This document shows positions 52,343 through 61,942 of a stretch of 64,000 nucleotides of DNA, piece by piece. Below the pieces are notes generated by a model, which saw only the letters and a program-made list of their open reading frames with translations, searched no databases and was not told the DNA's origin. A program made the translations under genes and the position numbers. The DNA comes from Sphingomonas sp. (GTDB lineage: Bacteria; Pseudomonadota; Alphaproteobacteria; Sphingomonadales; Sphingomonadaceae). The DNA lies in contig NZ_JAGHZV010000003.1 of NCBI RefSeq assembly GCF_017745215.1, positions 186,001-250,000 of the forward strand. Reading direction: 5' to 3'. Within the stretch, counting starts at the first letter, position 1. Every line of letters starts with the position of its first letter.

Positions 52343-54696
52343 CGCGCGACAGCCGCGCCGCCGAACGCGAGGCCCCGGCCGGGCGGCACCTGCCGTACGC
52401 GCGGCATGTCGACGACTTCACCATCGAGACGCGCGACGGCATGCTGATGCAGGTGATCCACCTGCGCGGGCTGCTCTTCGAGACCGCGGACACCGAGGAG
52501 CTCAACTACCGCAAGCGGCTGCGCGACGCGATGCTGCAGGCGATCGGCTCGTCGCGCTTCGCGGTCTACCACCACATCCTGCGCCGCCGCGTCGGTCCCG
52601 AGCTGGCGGCGGAGTTCCCCGATGCCTTCTCGGCGCAGCTCGATGCCGCCTGGCAGGCGCGGCTCTCGACCAAGCAGCTCTACGTCAACGACCTGTTCCT
52701 GACCTTGATCCGTCGCCCGATGCAGGGCCGCGTCGGCATGATCGACCGGGTCCGCGAGTGGCTGGGCAAGCCGGTGGTCGGGGGCGACGAGGCGGGCAGC
52801 GCCTATGAGCTGCGCCAGCTCGACGTCGCGCGCGACGCGCTGATGGCGGCCCTCGCCGCCTATGGCCCGCGGCTGCTCGGCGTCTACCAGACCCAGCAGG
52901 GCCCCTGCTCCGAGCCGCTCGAATTCCTCTCGGGCCTCTATCACGGCGAGATGCGCCCGGTGCTGCTGCCGATGCAGGACCTCGGGCTCTACCTCCCCTA
53001 TCGCCGGGTGAGCTTCGGTCAGGAGACGATCGAGCTCGGGCCGACGGGCGCGACGCCGCGGAGTTTCCAGGCGATCGTCTCGATCAAGGATTACCCCGGC
53101 CAGACCGCGCCGGGCATGTTCGACGAGCTGCTCCGCCTCCCCTTCGAGCTCAGCGTCTCGCAGAGCTTCGGCTTCGTCGAGCGCCAGGCCGCGCTGGGGC
53201 GGATGAACCTCGCGCTCCGCCGGATGAAGTCGGCCGAGGACGAAGCGGTGAGCCTGCGCGCCGACCTCGCCAATGCCAAGGACGAAGTCGCCGCGGGCCG
53301 CGCGGGGTTCGGCGAGCATCACATGTCGATCGCCGTGAAGGGCGCGAGCCCGGCGGAGGTCGACGAGGGCGTGGCCGAAGTCCAGGCCGCGCTCGCCGAC
53401 CTCGGCATCCTCGCGGTGCGGGAGGAGATTGCGCTCGAGCCCGCGTTCTGGGCGCAGTTCCCGGGCAACTTCAAATATATCGCAAGGCGCGGGCTGGTCT
53501 CGACCGGCAATTTCGCGGGGCTGGCGAGCGGGCACAACTTCCCGCAGGGCGAAGCGAGCGGCAACCATTGGGGCGACGCGGTCACGCTGCTCGAGACGAC
53601 CGCGGCGGGCCCCTATTATTTCAACTTCCACCAGGGCGACCTCGGCAACTTCACCGTGATCGGGCCCTCGGGCTCGGGCAAGACGGTGGTGCTCAACTTC
53701 CTGCTCGCCCAGGCGCGCAAGTTCGCGCCCAACATCGTCTTCTTCGACAAGGACCGCGGCGCCGAACTGTTCATCCGCGCGATCGGCGGGCGCTACGACC
53801 AGCTTCGTCCCGGCGTCGAATCGGGGCTCAACCCGCTCCAGCTCCCCGACACGCCGGCGAACCGCCAGTTCCTGATCGACTGGATCGCGCTGCTCGCGGG
53901 CGGCGCCGACTTCGACGAGACCGCGCGGATCAAGGACGCGATCGACGCCAACTTCGAGCAGCCGTTCGAGCATCGGCGCCTGCGCCACCTCGCCGAGCTG
54001 TTCCGCGGCAGCCACCGCCCGCACGGCGCCGACCTCTGGGCGCGGCTCCGCCCCTGGTGGGGCGACGGCGAACGCGCCTGGCTGTTCGACAATCCGGTCG
54101 ATCGCACCGACCTCACCGTCAGCGCGGTGGGCTTCGACATGACCCAGATCCTCGACGATCCGGCGATGCGCACGCCCGCGATGATGTACCTCTTCCACCG
54201 CGTCGAGGAGCGGCTGGACGGCAGCCCGTCGATCATCGTCGTCGACGAAGGCTGGAAGGCGCTCGACGACGACATCTTCGTCCGGCGGATCAAGGATTGG
54301 GAAAAGACGATCCGCAAGAGGAACGGCATCGTCGGCTTCGCGACGCAAAGCGCGCAGGACGCGCTCGAGAGCCGCATCGCGAGCGCGATCATCGAGCAGG
54401 CCGCGACGCAGATCTTCATGGCCAACCCCAAGGCGCGCGCCGCGGATTACATCGAGGGCTTCGGGCTCACCAGCCACGAATATGAGCTGGTCAAGTCGCT
54501 GCCCGACAATGCGCATTGCTTCCTGATCAAGCACGGCGCGGAGAGCGTGGTGGCGCGGCTCAACCTCACCGGCGAGCGCGACCTGCTGACGATCCTCTCG
54601 GGCCGCGAGCGCACCGTGCGGCTGCTCGACGAGATTCGCGCGGTCGAGGGCGACGATCCCGCGCTGTGGATCCCGCGCCTGCTGGAAGTCGCATGA
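52321..54696 (+). CDS. virB4: Type IV secretion ATPase VirB4
   Basis: A 791-residue ATPase of full length. The N-terminal region has the VirB4-typical DFTIETRDGMLMQVIHLRGL, and the core holds Walker A GPSGSGKT near residue 448, Walker B SIIVVDEGWKAL and the GFATQSAQDA motif. It powers pilus biogenesis and substrate transfer at the inner membrane. It overlaps virB3 by 22 nt, and its stop overlaps the virB6 ATG by 4 nt. Confidence 0.96.
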   Translation: MQLLPPLTRDSRAAEREAPAGRHLPYARHVDDFTIETRDGMLMQVIHLRGLLFETADTEELNYRKRLRDAMLQAIGSSRFAVYHHILRRRVGPELAAEFPDAFSAQLDAAWQARLSTKQLYVNDLFLTLIRRPMQGRVGMIDRVREWLGKPVVGGDEAGSAYELRQLDVARDALMAALAAYGPRLLGVYQTQQGPCSEPLEFLSGLYHGEMRPVLLPMQDLGLYLPYRRVSFGQETIELGPTGATPRSFQAIVSIKDYPGQTAPGMFDELLRLPFELSVSQSFGFVERQAALGRMNLALRRMKSAEDEAVSLRADLANAKDEVAAGRAGFGEHHMSIAVKGASPAEVDEGVAEVQAALADLGILAVREEIALEPAFWAQFPGNFKYIARRGLVSTGNFAGLASGHNFPQGEASGNHWGDAVTLLETTAAGPYYFNFHQGDLGNFTVIGPSGSGKTVVLNFLLAQARKFAPNIVFFDKDRGAELFIRAIGGRYDQLRPGVESGLNPLQLPDTPANRQFLIDWIALLAGGADFDETARIKDAIDANFEQPFEHRRLRHLAELFRGSHRPHGADLWARLRPWWGDGERAWLFDNPVDRTDLTVSAVGFDMTQILDDPAMRTPAMMYLFHRVEERLDGSPSIIVVDEGWKALDDDIFVRRIKDWEKTIRKRNGIVGFATQSAQDALESRIASAIIEQAATQIFMANPKARAADYIEGFGLTSHEYELVKSLPDNAHCFLIKHGAESVVARLNLTGERDLLTILSGRERTVRLLDEIRAVEGDDPALWIPRLLEVA

Positions 54697-55934
54697 TCTG
54701 CCGTCCGCTCTCCTATGGCGACGGCTTCGTGCGCGGGATGCTCGATTTCGTCGACTGCCAGGCGCAGAACATCGGCGAAGGCGGCTATCACGCGCTCGCG
54801 GCGCCGGGATCGGGCGTATCGATCGCGCTGACCGCGATGCTGACGATCGTGATCGCGCTCTACGGCTATCGCATGCTGCTCGGCCATACGCCCAGCGCGC
54901 GCGACGGGGTGATCACTTTGGTCAAGATCGGCGTGGTGCTCGCGCTGGCGACGAGCTGGTCGGCCTATCGCACGCTCGCCTACGACGTGGCGCTGCGCGG
55001 GCCTGCCCAGGTCGCCGGCGAGATCGGCGGCAGCACGGGCCTGCCCGGGAGCCAGGGCGGGCTGGTCGGCAGGCTCCAGGGCGTCGACGCGGCGCTGATC
55101 CTGCTCAACGAATATGGAGTCGGCAAGGCCAACAAGGGCCAGACGGTCACGCGCGAGAAAGTCGTGAACGGCAAGCCCCAGCTCGTCGTCGAGCCGGTGG
55201 GGGCGCCGCCCGATCTGTTCGAAGTCTCGGCGCTCGGCTGGTCCCGCATCTTCTTCCTGGTCGGCACGATCGGCGCGCTCGCAGCGGTGCGGCTGGTGAG
55301 CGGGCTGCTGCTCGCGCTCGGGCCCTTGTTCATCGCCTTCCTGCTGTTCGAGGGGACGCGGGGGCTGTTCGAAGGCTGGGTGCGCGCGCTGGCGGGCGCC
55401 TCGCTGGGCGCGCTGGCGGTGACGCTGGTGCTCGGCGCCGAGCTTGCGCTGGTCGAGCCCTGGCTCGCCTATCTGCTCGCGATGCGCCAGGCCGACCTGG
55501 GGATCACCGGCGCGCCGGTCGAGATCTTCGTGGTGATGCTGGTGTTCGCGCTGGTGCTCGCGGGCGCGATCTTCGCGACGGCGAAGGTTGCCGCCGGGTT
55601 CCGGCTGCCGAAGCTCTGGCGAACCGCCTCGGAGCAGGTCGCGTCGGCGCTGCGTGGTGAGACGGCGCAAGCGCGCACCGGCGGAGGCGGCCGCGAGACG
55701 CCCGCCGCGGAACGGTCGCGCGCCGTCGCGGTCGCCGAGGCCGTCGCAGCGGCGCAGCGGCGCGAGGTGCGCGTCGCGGCGGCCGGCGGCAGCGGATCGC
55801 CATCGCGCCTGCCTGCCGCGACCGGGCTCTCGCGCGACGTGCCGACACACACTAATGTGCCCCTGGGGCAGAGCCAGGGCCGCCGCGCGCGCAACCGCGC
55901 CACCGGCAGCGCCGGCCGACGGGATCGACGATGA
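54693..55934 (+). CDS. virB6: Type IV secretion channel protein VirB6/TrbL
   Basis: A 413-residue polytopic membrane protein with about six to seven hydrophobic helices, and a periplasmic loop of roughly 100 residues (GSTGLPGSQGGLVGRLQG) after the third. The C-terminal 90 residues are hydrophilic, Ala/Arg-rich and low in complexity. This matches VirB6/TrbL, the inner-membrane channel part. The family core reads LFIAFLLFEGTRGLFEGWV. Overlaps virB4 and virB8 by 4 nt each. Confidence 0.91.
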   Translation: MICRPLSYGDGFVRGMLDFVDCQAQNIGEGGYHALAAPGSGVSIALTAMLTIVIALYGYRMLLGHTPSARDGVITLVKIGVVLALATSWSAYRTLAYDVALRGPAQVAGEIGGSTGLPGSQGGLVGRLQGVDAALILLNEYGVGKANKGQTVTREKVVNGKPQLVVEPVGAPPDLFEVSALGWSRIFFLVGTIGALAAVRLVSGLLLALGPLFIAFLLFEGTRGLFEGWVRALAGASLGALAVTLVLGAELALVEPWLAYLLAMRQADLGITGAPVEIFVVMLVFALVLAGAIFATAKVAAGFRLPKLWRTASEQVASALRGETAQARTGGGGRETPAAERSRAVAVAEAVAAAQRREVRVAAAGGSGSPSRLPAATGLSRDVPTHTNVPLGQSQGRRARNRATGSAGRRDRR

Positions 55935-56767
55935 TGAAGATGAAGGCTCGCGAGCAGCTCGACGCCTATTACGAGCAGGCCGAAAGCTGGGGGAAGGACC
56001 AGCAGGCGGCGCTCGCCGGTTCGCGGCGCGTGGCGTGGATCGTCGCGGCGGTATTCGGGCTGATCGCGCTGATCGAAGCGTTCGCGCTGTGGCAGCTCGC
56101 GCCGCTCAAGACGGTCGAGCCCTACACGCTGCTCGTCGACAAGCAGACCGGCTATGTCCAGGCGCTCAAGCCGCTCGAGGCCTCGCAGATCGCAGGCAAC
56201 ACCGCGCTGACGCAGAGCTTCCTCGTCCAATATGTCATCGGGCGTGAGAGCTTCGACATCAATGCGATCCAGGCCAATTACCGCAAGGTGGCACTCTGGT
56301 CGTTCGGCCAGGCGCGGCAGGACTATGTCGCAGGCTCGCAGGCCTCGAACCCCGACAGCCTGCTCGCGCGCATGCCGCGCAGCTCGATCCTCGAGACGCG
56401 CGTGAAGAGCGTGACGCCGATGGCGGGCAATAATGCGATGGTGCGCTTCGACACGATCCGGCGCGACGGCGGCGGCAACGTCTCGCCGCCCCAGGCCTGG
56501 GTGGCGATGATCCAGTATCGCTATTCGAACGAGCCGATGAGCGCCGAGGACCGGTTCGTGAACCCGCTCGGCTTCCAGGTGACGCGCTACCAGCGCAGCG
56601 CCGAGGCGCTCCAGCCGGCGCAGCCGGGCGACGTCGCGCCGCAGGTCCAGGCGACGCGCGGCGCGGCGGGGACCGAGGCGCCCAACCCGCTCGCGCCGGC
56701 ACTCAACCGGCCGACGCCCGCCCCCACCCCGCCCGCCCGCAAGGGCGGCGTCGAGGTGACGCTTTGA
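55931..56767 (+). CDS. virB8: Type IV secretion assembly factor VirB8
   Basis: A 278-residue protein: a cytoplasmic N-terminus, one membrane helix (VAWIVAAVFGLIALIEAFAL) and a periplasmic NTF2-like domain (TVEPYTLLVDKQTGYVQAL, then WVAMIQYRYSNEPMSAEDR, NPLGFQVTRYQRS). VirB8 bridges inner and outer parts of the T4SS core. The C-terminal Pro/Ala tail is variable. Overlaps its neighbours on both sides. Confidence 0.93.
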   Translation: MMKMKAREQLDAYYEQAESWGKDQQAALAGSRRVAWIVAAVFGLIALIEAFALWQLAPLKTVEPYTLLVDKQTGYVQALKPLEASQIAGNTALTQSFLVQYVIGRESFDINAIQANYRKVALWSFGQARQDYVAGSQASNPDSLLARMPRSSILETRVKSVTPMAGNNAMVRFDTIRRDGGGNVSPPQAWVAMIQYRYSNEPMSAEDRFVNPLGFQVTRYQRSAEALQPAQPGDVAPQVQATRGAAGTEAPNPLAPALNRPTPAPTPPARKGGVEVTL

Positions 56768-57522
56768 GGCTGGCGCTGCTCCTCGTCGCGGCACTGCTGC
56801 CGCTTCCCGCCGCGGCGCAGGTGCGCCCGATGCCGGGCAACGGCGATCCGCGCGTCCAGTCGGTCGACTATAGCGCGGAGCAGGTCGTGCAGCTGCGCGG
56901 CGCGCCGGGCTATCAGCTCACGGTCGAGCTCGGCGGCGACGAGCATATCGAGAATGTCGCGGTGGGCGACAGCGGTGCCTGGCAGGTCACCGCCAGCAAG
57001 AGCGGCGACCGGCTGTTCATCAAGCCGATCCAGGCGGGCGTGGCGACCAACATGACCGTCATCACCGACGTGCGCACCTACGCCTTCGACCTGCAACCGC
57101 TGTTCGGCCCGCAGCCTGACATGGCCTATACGGTTCGTTTCCGTTATCCGGCGCCGCCGCCCGCGCCCGGTGCGCAGCCGGCCGGCGGCGCGAACGCGAC
57201 GACGACGGCGATCCCGGCCGGCTCGCGCGGCCGCTACAAGGTGAGCGGCGCGCGGGCGATCCGCCCGGCGGGCATCGATGACGACGGCGCCAGGACCTAT
57301 ATCGAATGGCCCGCCGACAAGCCGCTGCCCGCGGTCTATTCGATCGACGACGCCGGGCGCGAGGCGCTGGTCAACGGCAACATGCGCGACGGCATCTATG
57401 TGATCGACAGCGTGATGGCGCGACTGGTGTTCCGGCTCGACAAGCAGGTCGCGCGCGCGACCAGGGTCGGCGTGGTCGCCGACGCCGGGTCCGCCAAGGC
57501 GTCCGGCGGAGGGACCGACTGA
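56764..57522 (+). CDS. virB9: Type IV secretion outer-core protein VirB9
   Basis: A 252-residue periplasmic protein beginning at a TTG that overlaps the virB8 stop, with a signal peptide (LLPLPAAAQ). The N-terminal beta domain (VVQLRGAPGYQLTVELG, then ITDVRTYAFDLQP) and C-terminal domain (RTYIEWP, ALVNGNMRDGIYVIDSVMAR, FRLDKQVARA) match VirB9/CagX. It forms the outer-membrane ring with VirB7 and VirB10; no virB7 lipoprotein gene is present beside it. Confidence 0.93.
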   Translation: MRLALLLVAALLPLPAAAQVRPMPGNGDPRVQSVDYSAEQVVQLRGAPGYQLTVELGGDEHIENVAVGDSGAWQVTASKSGDRLFIKPIQAGVATNMTVITDVRTYAFDLQPLFGPQPDMAYTVRFRYPAPPPAPGAQPAGGANATTTAIPAGSRGRYKVSGARAIRPAGIDDDGARTYIEWPADKPLPAVYSIDDAGREALVNGNMRDGIYVIDSVMARLVFRLDKQVARATRVGVVADAGSAKASGGGTD

Positions 57523-58658
57523 TGGCGACCGTCCCGCCCGGCGATCCCCGGCTCGAGCCTCAGCCGCCGAATCCAACAACCCCGCCGCAGGGCGTCGCCC
57601 CCATCGTCGCGCTGCCGCGGCAAGGCCTTTCGTGGGCGATGATCGCCATTTTCATGGCCGTGCTCGGCGTGCTGCTGTTCACGGTGCTCGACGCGCGGCG
57701 CCAGTCGCTCAACGCGCCCGCGGTGAAGCCCGGCGCGCTCGATCGCACTTCGCCCGGGGCCGAGGCGCCGCCGCTCTACGTGCCGCCGCCCCCGCCGTCC
57801 GCGCCCGTCGAGCCGCCGGTGCAGCAGGTCCAGCCCGCACCGGCCCCCGCGCTGCCCCCACCGCAGCCGCAGATCATCTACGTCCCCCAGCCCGCGCCCC
57901 CGCAGCAGCAGGCCGCGCCCCAGCAGCCGCCCCGCGTGGCCGGCGATCCCGCGCTGGTGATCGACACGACGAGCGGCGAGGCGCCCGCCGGCGGCCCCGG
58001 CGCGACCGGCGCCGTGCCGCCCAACGCCGCCGCCGGGGGGCCCGACAGCAGCACGCGCAGCCCCGGCATCGCCGGGGGTCGCGTCCGGGTCGCGCAGTTC
58101 GCCAATCGCTCGAGCACGGTGCCGCAAGGCACGCTGATCCCCGCGGTGCTCGAGACCGGGCTCGATTCGACTCGCCCCGGCCTCGCCCGCGCGATGGTGA
58201 CCAAGGACGTCCGCGGGTTCGACGGCACGCGCATCCTGATCCCGCGCGGCAGCCGGCTGATCGGCGAGTATCAGGCCGAAGCCTCGCCCGGGCAGAAGCG
58301 CGCGCTGGTCAACTGGATCCGCCTGATCCGCCCCGACGGCGCGACGATCGCGATCGGCTCGCCGGTGAGCGATCCCGTCGGCCGTGGCGGCATGAAGGCC
58401 AAGGTCGACAATCACTTCTTCGCGCGCTTCACCGGCGCGATCCTCCAGTCGGCGCTCGACATCGGCGTGAACCTCGCCTCGCGCTCGGCCAATTCGCCGG
58501 TGATCGTCGCGCTGCCCGGCACCGTGCAACAGACGACGCAGCCGCTCACCCAGCAGACCCAGCAGGTCACCCCCACGCTCAAGGTGAGCCCGGGGACGAG
58601 CATCACCGTGTTCGTCGCCCGCGATCTCGATTTCTCCGGGGCCGACAACAAGCCATGA
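57522..58658 (+). CDS. virB10: Type IV secretion core protein VirB10/TrbI
   Basis: A 378-residue protein: a short cytoplasmic N-terminus, a membrane helix (MIAIFMAVLGVLLFTVLDA), a long Pro/Gln-rich periplasmic linker (about residues 75-150) and the TrbI beta-barrel domain. RVAQFANRSSTVPQGTLIPA, VRGFDGTRILIPRGSRLIGE and ISVF-like ITVFVARDLDFSG at the end are diagnostic. It spans both membranes. The ATG overlaps the virB9 stop by 1 nt. Confidence 0.95.
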   Translation: MATVPPGDPRLEPQPPNPTTPPQGVAPIVALPRQGLSWAMIAIFMAVLGVLLFTVLDARRQSLNAPAVKPGALDRTSPGAEAPPLYVPPPPPSAPVEPPVQQVQPAPAPALPPPQPQIIYVPQPAPPQQQAAPQQPPRVAGDPALVIDTTSGEAPAGGPGATGAVPPNAAAGGPDSSTRSPGIAGGRVRVAQFANRSSTVPQGTLIPAVLETGLDSTRPGLARAMVTKDVRGFDGTRILIPRGSRLIGEYQAEASPGQKRALVNWIRLIRPDGATIAIGSPVSDPVGRGGMKAKVDNHFFARFTGAILQSALDIGVNLASRSANSPVIVALPGTVQQTTQPLTQQTQQVTPTLKVSPGTSITVFVARDLDFSGADNKP

Positions 58659-59659
58659 CGACCAAGCCGGCAGAAGGCACGGACGACGGCCGCGTCTATC
58701 TGCGCAGCTACTTGGCCCCACTCGAGCCGATGCTCGCGCGCGACGACGTGACCGACATCTACGTCAACCGCGCCGGCGAAGTCTGGGTCGAGACGCTGGG
58801 CGGCGCGATCGAGCGCCACGACGTGCCGCGGCTCGACGAAGCGACGCTCGGCCGGCTCGCGCGGCAGATCGCGGCGCTGACCCACCAGGGGATCAGCCGC
58901 GAGCATCCCCTGCTCTCAGCGACCTTGCCCGACGGCGCGCGCGTCCAGATGGTCGCCCCGCCCGCGACGCGCGACGGCATGGCGCTGGCGATCCGCAAGC
59001 ACCTCGCCTCCGACCTCACGCTCGACGACTATGCCGCCTCGGGCGCGTTCGACGCGACGATCCGGCGCAAGCGCACCGAGCGCTCGGACGTCGACACCGC
59101 GCTTGCCGCGCTGCTCGAGGACGGCGACATTGCCGGCATGCTCTCGGCCGCGGTGCGCGCGCGCAAGAACATCCTCGTCTCGGGTGGAACCTCGACGGGG
59201 AAGACCACGTTCCTCAATGCCCTGATCCGCGAGATCGCACCCGAGGAACGGCTCATCTTCATCGAGGACACCCCCGAGATCCACCAGCACCACGCCAATG
59301 CGCTGGGGCTGCTCGCGGCGCGCAGCGAACTCGGCGAGGCGCGCGTGACCGCGAACGACCTGCTCGCCGCCTCGCTGCGCTTGCGTCCCGACCGGATCAT
59401 CCTCGGCGAGCTGCGCGGACCCGAGGCCTATGCCTTCCTCCGCGCGATCAACACCGGGCATCCGGGCTCGATGACCACGGTCCATGCCGACTCGGCCGAG
59501 CGCGCGATCGAGCAGATCGTTCTACTGGTGCTTCAGGGAGGAACGCAGCTTGGCCGCGACGACGTGCGCCACTATGTGCGGTCCACGGTCGACGTGTTCG
59601 TGCAGCTGAGCCGCACGGGCGGCAAGCGGCGGGTTTCCGAAGTCGTGTTGACGCACTGA
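58655..59659 (+). CDS. virB11: Type IV secretion ATPase VirB11
   Basis: A 334-residue hexameric AAA-type traffic ATPase. An N-terminal domain (VTDIYVNRAGEVWVE) is followed by Walker A SGGTSTGKTTFLNAL near residue 177. The Asp box is IFIEDTPEI, Walker B is RIILGELRGPEAYAFLRA, and the His box is GSMTTVHADSAERA. It energises substrate passage and pilus dynamics. Last gene of the virB2-B11 operon, overlapping virB10 by 4 nt. No virD4 follows. Confidence 0.95.
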   Translation: MTTKPAEGTDDGRVYLRSYLAPLEPMLARDDVTDIYVNRAGEVWVETLGGAIERHDVPRLDEATLGRLARQIAALTHQGISREHPLLSATLPDGARVQMVAPPATRDGMALAIRKHLASDLTLDDYAASGAFDATIRRKRTERSDVDTALAALLEDGDIAGMLSAAVRARKNILVSGGTSTGKTTFLNALIREIAPEERLIFIEDTPEIHQHHANALGLLAARSELGEARVTANDLLAASLRLRPDRIILGELRGPEAYAFLRAINTGHPGSMTTVHADSAERAIEQIVLLVLQGGTQLGRDDVRHYVRSTVDVFVQLSRTGGKRRVSEVVLTH

Positions 59660-59747
59660 CGAAACATCGCTCTGCTATGGATAAGTGTCGACGAAACGTG
59701 TATCAGGAGCGACGAAGCGAGTGACTATTCTTGGGCGGGGCAAGACG

Positions 59748-61208
59748 ATGGCGAAGGCAGGGTCCTTGCTGGCGGTACTGGGTCTTCTGGCCGGGACAGG
59801 CCTTGCCCAGCAGACGGGCACGCCGCCGACGCCCCAGACCGCGCCGATGGTGCCGGTGCAGCAGGCCGCCCCCGCGCCGCTGCCGGTGCTCACCTCCACC
59901 CAGGCGTTTCAGCTAGCGACGCTGCTGAGCGAAGGCCGTTTCTCGCACGGGCTGGTGCGCACGGCGCCCGCGGACGAACTCGCGGGGACCGACAATGACG
60001 CGCTGGTCCGCGCCGCGCTCGACTATGCGCATGCGGTGCATTCGGGCCGGCTCGACACGGGCGACTTCGACCCGAACTGGGGCCTGCGCCCCGCGCCTTA
60101 TGACCCCCTCCCCGCCTTCGCCGACGCGGTGAAGCGCAACGACCTGGCGCGCTGGATCGAGTCGCTCTGGCCGCGCTACGCGGGCTACGACGGGCTGCGG
60201 AAGGGCCTCGACACCTATCGTCGCATCGACGCCGCGGGCGGCTGGTCCGCACTCGCCGCCGGGCCCGACCTGACGATCGGCACCACCGGCGCGCGGGTGA
60301 TCGCGCTGCGCAAGCGGCTGGCGATCGAGGATGCCCAGGTCGCGACGACGAGCGACACCTACGACGCCGACCTCGCCGAGGCCGTGAAGCGCGCGCAGCG
60401 GCGCTATGGCCTCAACCCCACCGGCGCGGTCGCGGCGCAGACTCGCGCGGCGCTCAACGTGCCCGCCGCCGACCGCGTCCGCCAGATCATGGCTAACATG
60501 GAGCGCTGGCGCTGGCTTCCGGGTGACCTGCCCAAGAACCGCATCCAGGTGAACATCGCCGCGGCGGTGCTCACCGTGTTCGACGGCGATGCGCCGATCG
60601 CCTCGATGAAAGCCGTCACCGGCGCACCGGGCGGGCGCGAGACGCCGATGCTCCAGTCGAAGATCCATTCGATCGTGCTCAACCCACCTTGGAACGTGCC
60701 CCCGGGCATCGCCGCCAAGGAACTGTTCCCCAAGGGGCCGGCCTATCTGGCATCGCACGGCTTCAAGGTGATCGGCGAGGGCCCGAACAAGCGGCTGCAG
60801 CAGGTGCCGGGCAAGAGCGCGCTCGGCCGCTACAAGTTCGACTTCGCGAACCCCTACGCCGTCTACCTCCACGACACGCCGAGTCAGGCGACGTTCAACA
60901 GCTTCGACCGGCTCGCGAGCCATGGCTGCGTGCGGCTCGAGAAGCCCGCGCCGCTCGCGCGGCTGCTGCTCCGCAACGAAGCGGCCTGGCCGCCCGAGAC
61001 ACTGCAGGCCGCGGTCGACAAGGGCGATACGGTGCGCGTGCCGCTCTCGCCCGAGAACCAGGTGGCGGTATTCCTGCTCTACTGGACCGCGTTCCAGGGC
61101 CAGGACGGCATCATGAACTTCCGCGGCGATCCCTATGGCTGGGACAAGACGCTGGCGGCGAAGATCGAGGCGCGGTCGGCGTCGAAGGCCGCAGCGGCCG
61201 GCAAGTAA
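59748..61208 (+). CDS. YcbB-type L,D-transpeptidase
   Basis: A 486-residue periplasmic enzyme. A signal peptide (LLAVLGLLAGTGLAQQ) precedes an N-terminal scaffold domain, a peptidoglycan-binding module (ALRKRLAIEDAQ to RAQRRYGLNPTGAV, about residues 190-240) and an LD-transpeptidase domain with the catalytic SHGCVRLEKP Cys near residue 398. It makes 3-3 crosslinks. It is 88 nt after virB11 and could open the wall locally for the secretion system, or be housekeeping. ATG at 59748 was chosen; a GTG at 59721 would add nine residues. Confidence 0.92.
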   Translation: MAKAGSLLAVLGLLAGTGLAQQTGTPPTPQTAPMVPVQQAAPAPLPVLTSTQAFQLATLLSEGRFSHGLVRTAPADELAGTDNDALVRAALDYAHAVHSGRLDTGDFDPNWGLRPAPYDPLPAFADAVKRNDLARWIESLWPRYAGYDGLRKGLDTYRRIDAAGGWSALAAGPDLTIGTTGARVIALRKRLAIEDAQVATTSDTYDADLAEAVKRAQRRYGLNPTGAVAAQTRAALNVPAADRVRQIMANMERWRWLPGDLPKNRIQVNIAAAVLTVFDGDAPIASMKAVTGAPGGRETPMLQSKIHSIVLNPPWNVPPGIAAKELFPKGPAYLASHGFKVIGEGPNKRLQQVPGKSALGRYKFDFANPYAVYLHDTPSQATFNSFDRLASHGCVRLEKPAPLARLLLRNEAAWPPETLQAAVDKGDTVRVPLSPENQVAVFLLYWTAFQGQDGIMNFRGDPYGWDKTLAAKIEARSASKAAAAGK

Positions 61209-61240
61209 CCCAGCCGGCGAATAACTCAGGGAGATTGACG

Positions 61241-61561
61241 ATGATGCGGATCAACCTTCGCCAGGTGGCGATCGCGGCGGCGCTGGGCAGCGCCGCGCTG
61301 CTCGCGGGCTGCGGCGGCCCCAAGGACGCGCCGGTCAACGAGGCGGCCAATGCCGGCGAGTTCGTCGAAACGTCGAACGCGATGGACATGAACCTGGTCG
61401 AGCCGGTGGCGACGCCGAGCGCGACTCCGACGGCGGCCACGACGGGCAACACCACCACGTCCGAGTTCAGTTCGGAATCGCAGACCTATGACGATGCGGC
61501 GGCGACCGGCATGACCTCGAAGCTGCCCGAGGACAATGGGACGCAGCCGGCGCAGCACTAA
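61241..61561 (+). CDS. Small lipoprotein, hypothetical
   Basis: A 106-residue protein with a clear lipoprotein signal: basic start, hydrophobic segment and lipobox LLAGC near residue 24. The mature part is acidic, Ser/Thr/Ala-rich and disordered-looking (VATPSATPTAATTGNTTTSE), with no recognised domain. The ATG follows CAGGGAGA. It is 32 nt behind the L,D-transpeptidase gene and may be in the same transcript. It is not an obvious VirB7 (too long and late in the order), but an outer-membrane location is likely. Confidence 0.8.
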   Translation: MMRINLRQVAIAAALGSAALLAGCGGPKDAPVNEAANAGEFVETSNAMDMNLVEPVATPSATPTAATTGNTTTSEFSSESQTYDDAAATGMTSKLPEDNGTQPAQH

Positions 61562-61942
61562 GTCGGATTCCCAGCGCTCGCGTCGTCGTCCCGGCTTTCA
61601 CGGGGATGACGGCTTCCGGAGGTCTGAAAGGCCTCGGACCATCCCTTCGTCTAGTCGGGATACCCGTTCGGGTATGGCACGACCCAACAAAAGGCGATCT
61701 TGCGCCTTTCACCTCCTTGTTTCAGCTTGAACAAAGGCTATCTGTACCGATAGGTATGGTGGAAGGGCGGGGCGTGACGGCGGCAAACGTCGGGCGGCGG
61801 GCACGACTTCGGTACTGATGCGGTCGTAATAATGCCTCGTTCCGCGGCGATTAGCGCGTCGTGGCCAGGGTTGGCGTCACTGTTGCGTACCCGGTGTGAG
61901 CCCCGAAGGGGGGTTGTTGCAGAAAGGGGTTCCGGTTCGTCG
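61562..61942. other. Intergenic region with repeat remnant and hairpin
   Basis: It holds a shortened, degenerate half of the 82-bp repeat (GTCCCGGCTTTCACGGGGATGACG, 61588-61611) and the hairpin AAAGGCG-ATCTTG-CGCCTTT (61690-61709) without a T-tract. It also holds a possible TTGAAC-17-ATAGGT promoter for the next gene. It is visibly less GC-rich between 61660 and 61780. Small open frames here show no plausible protein. Confidence 0.5.

Noticed and set aside
51715..59659. T4SS region as part of an integrated conjugative element
   Set aside because: No integrase, relaxase, coupling protein or flanking direct repeats were seen, and composition matches the surrounding genome.
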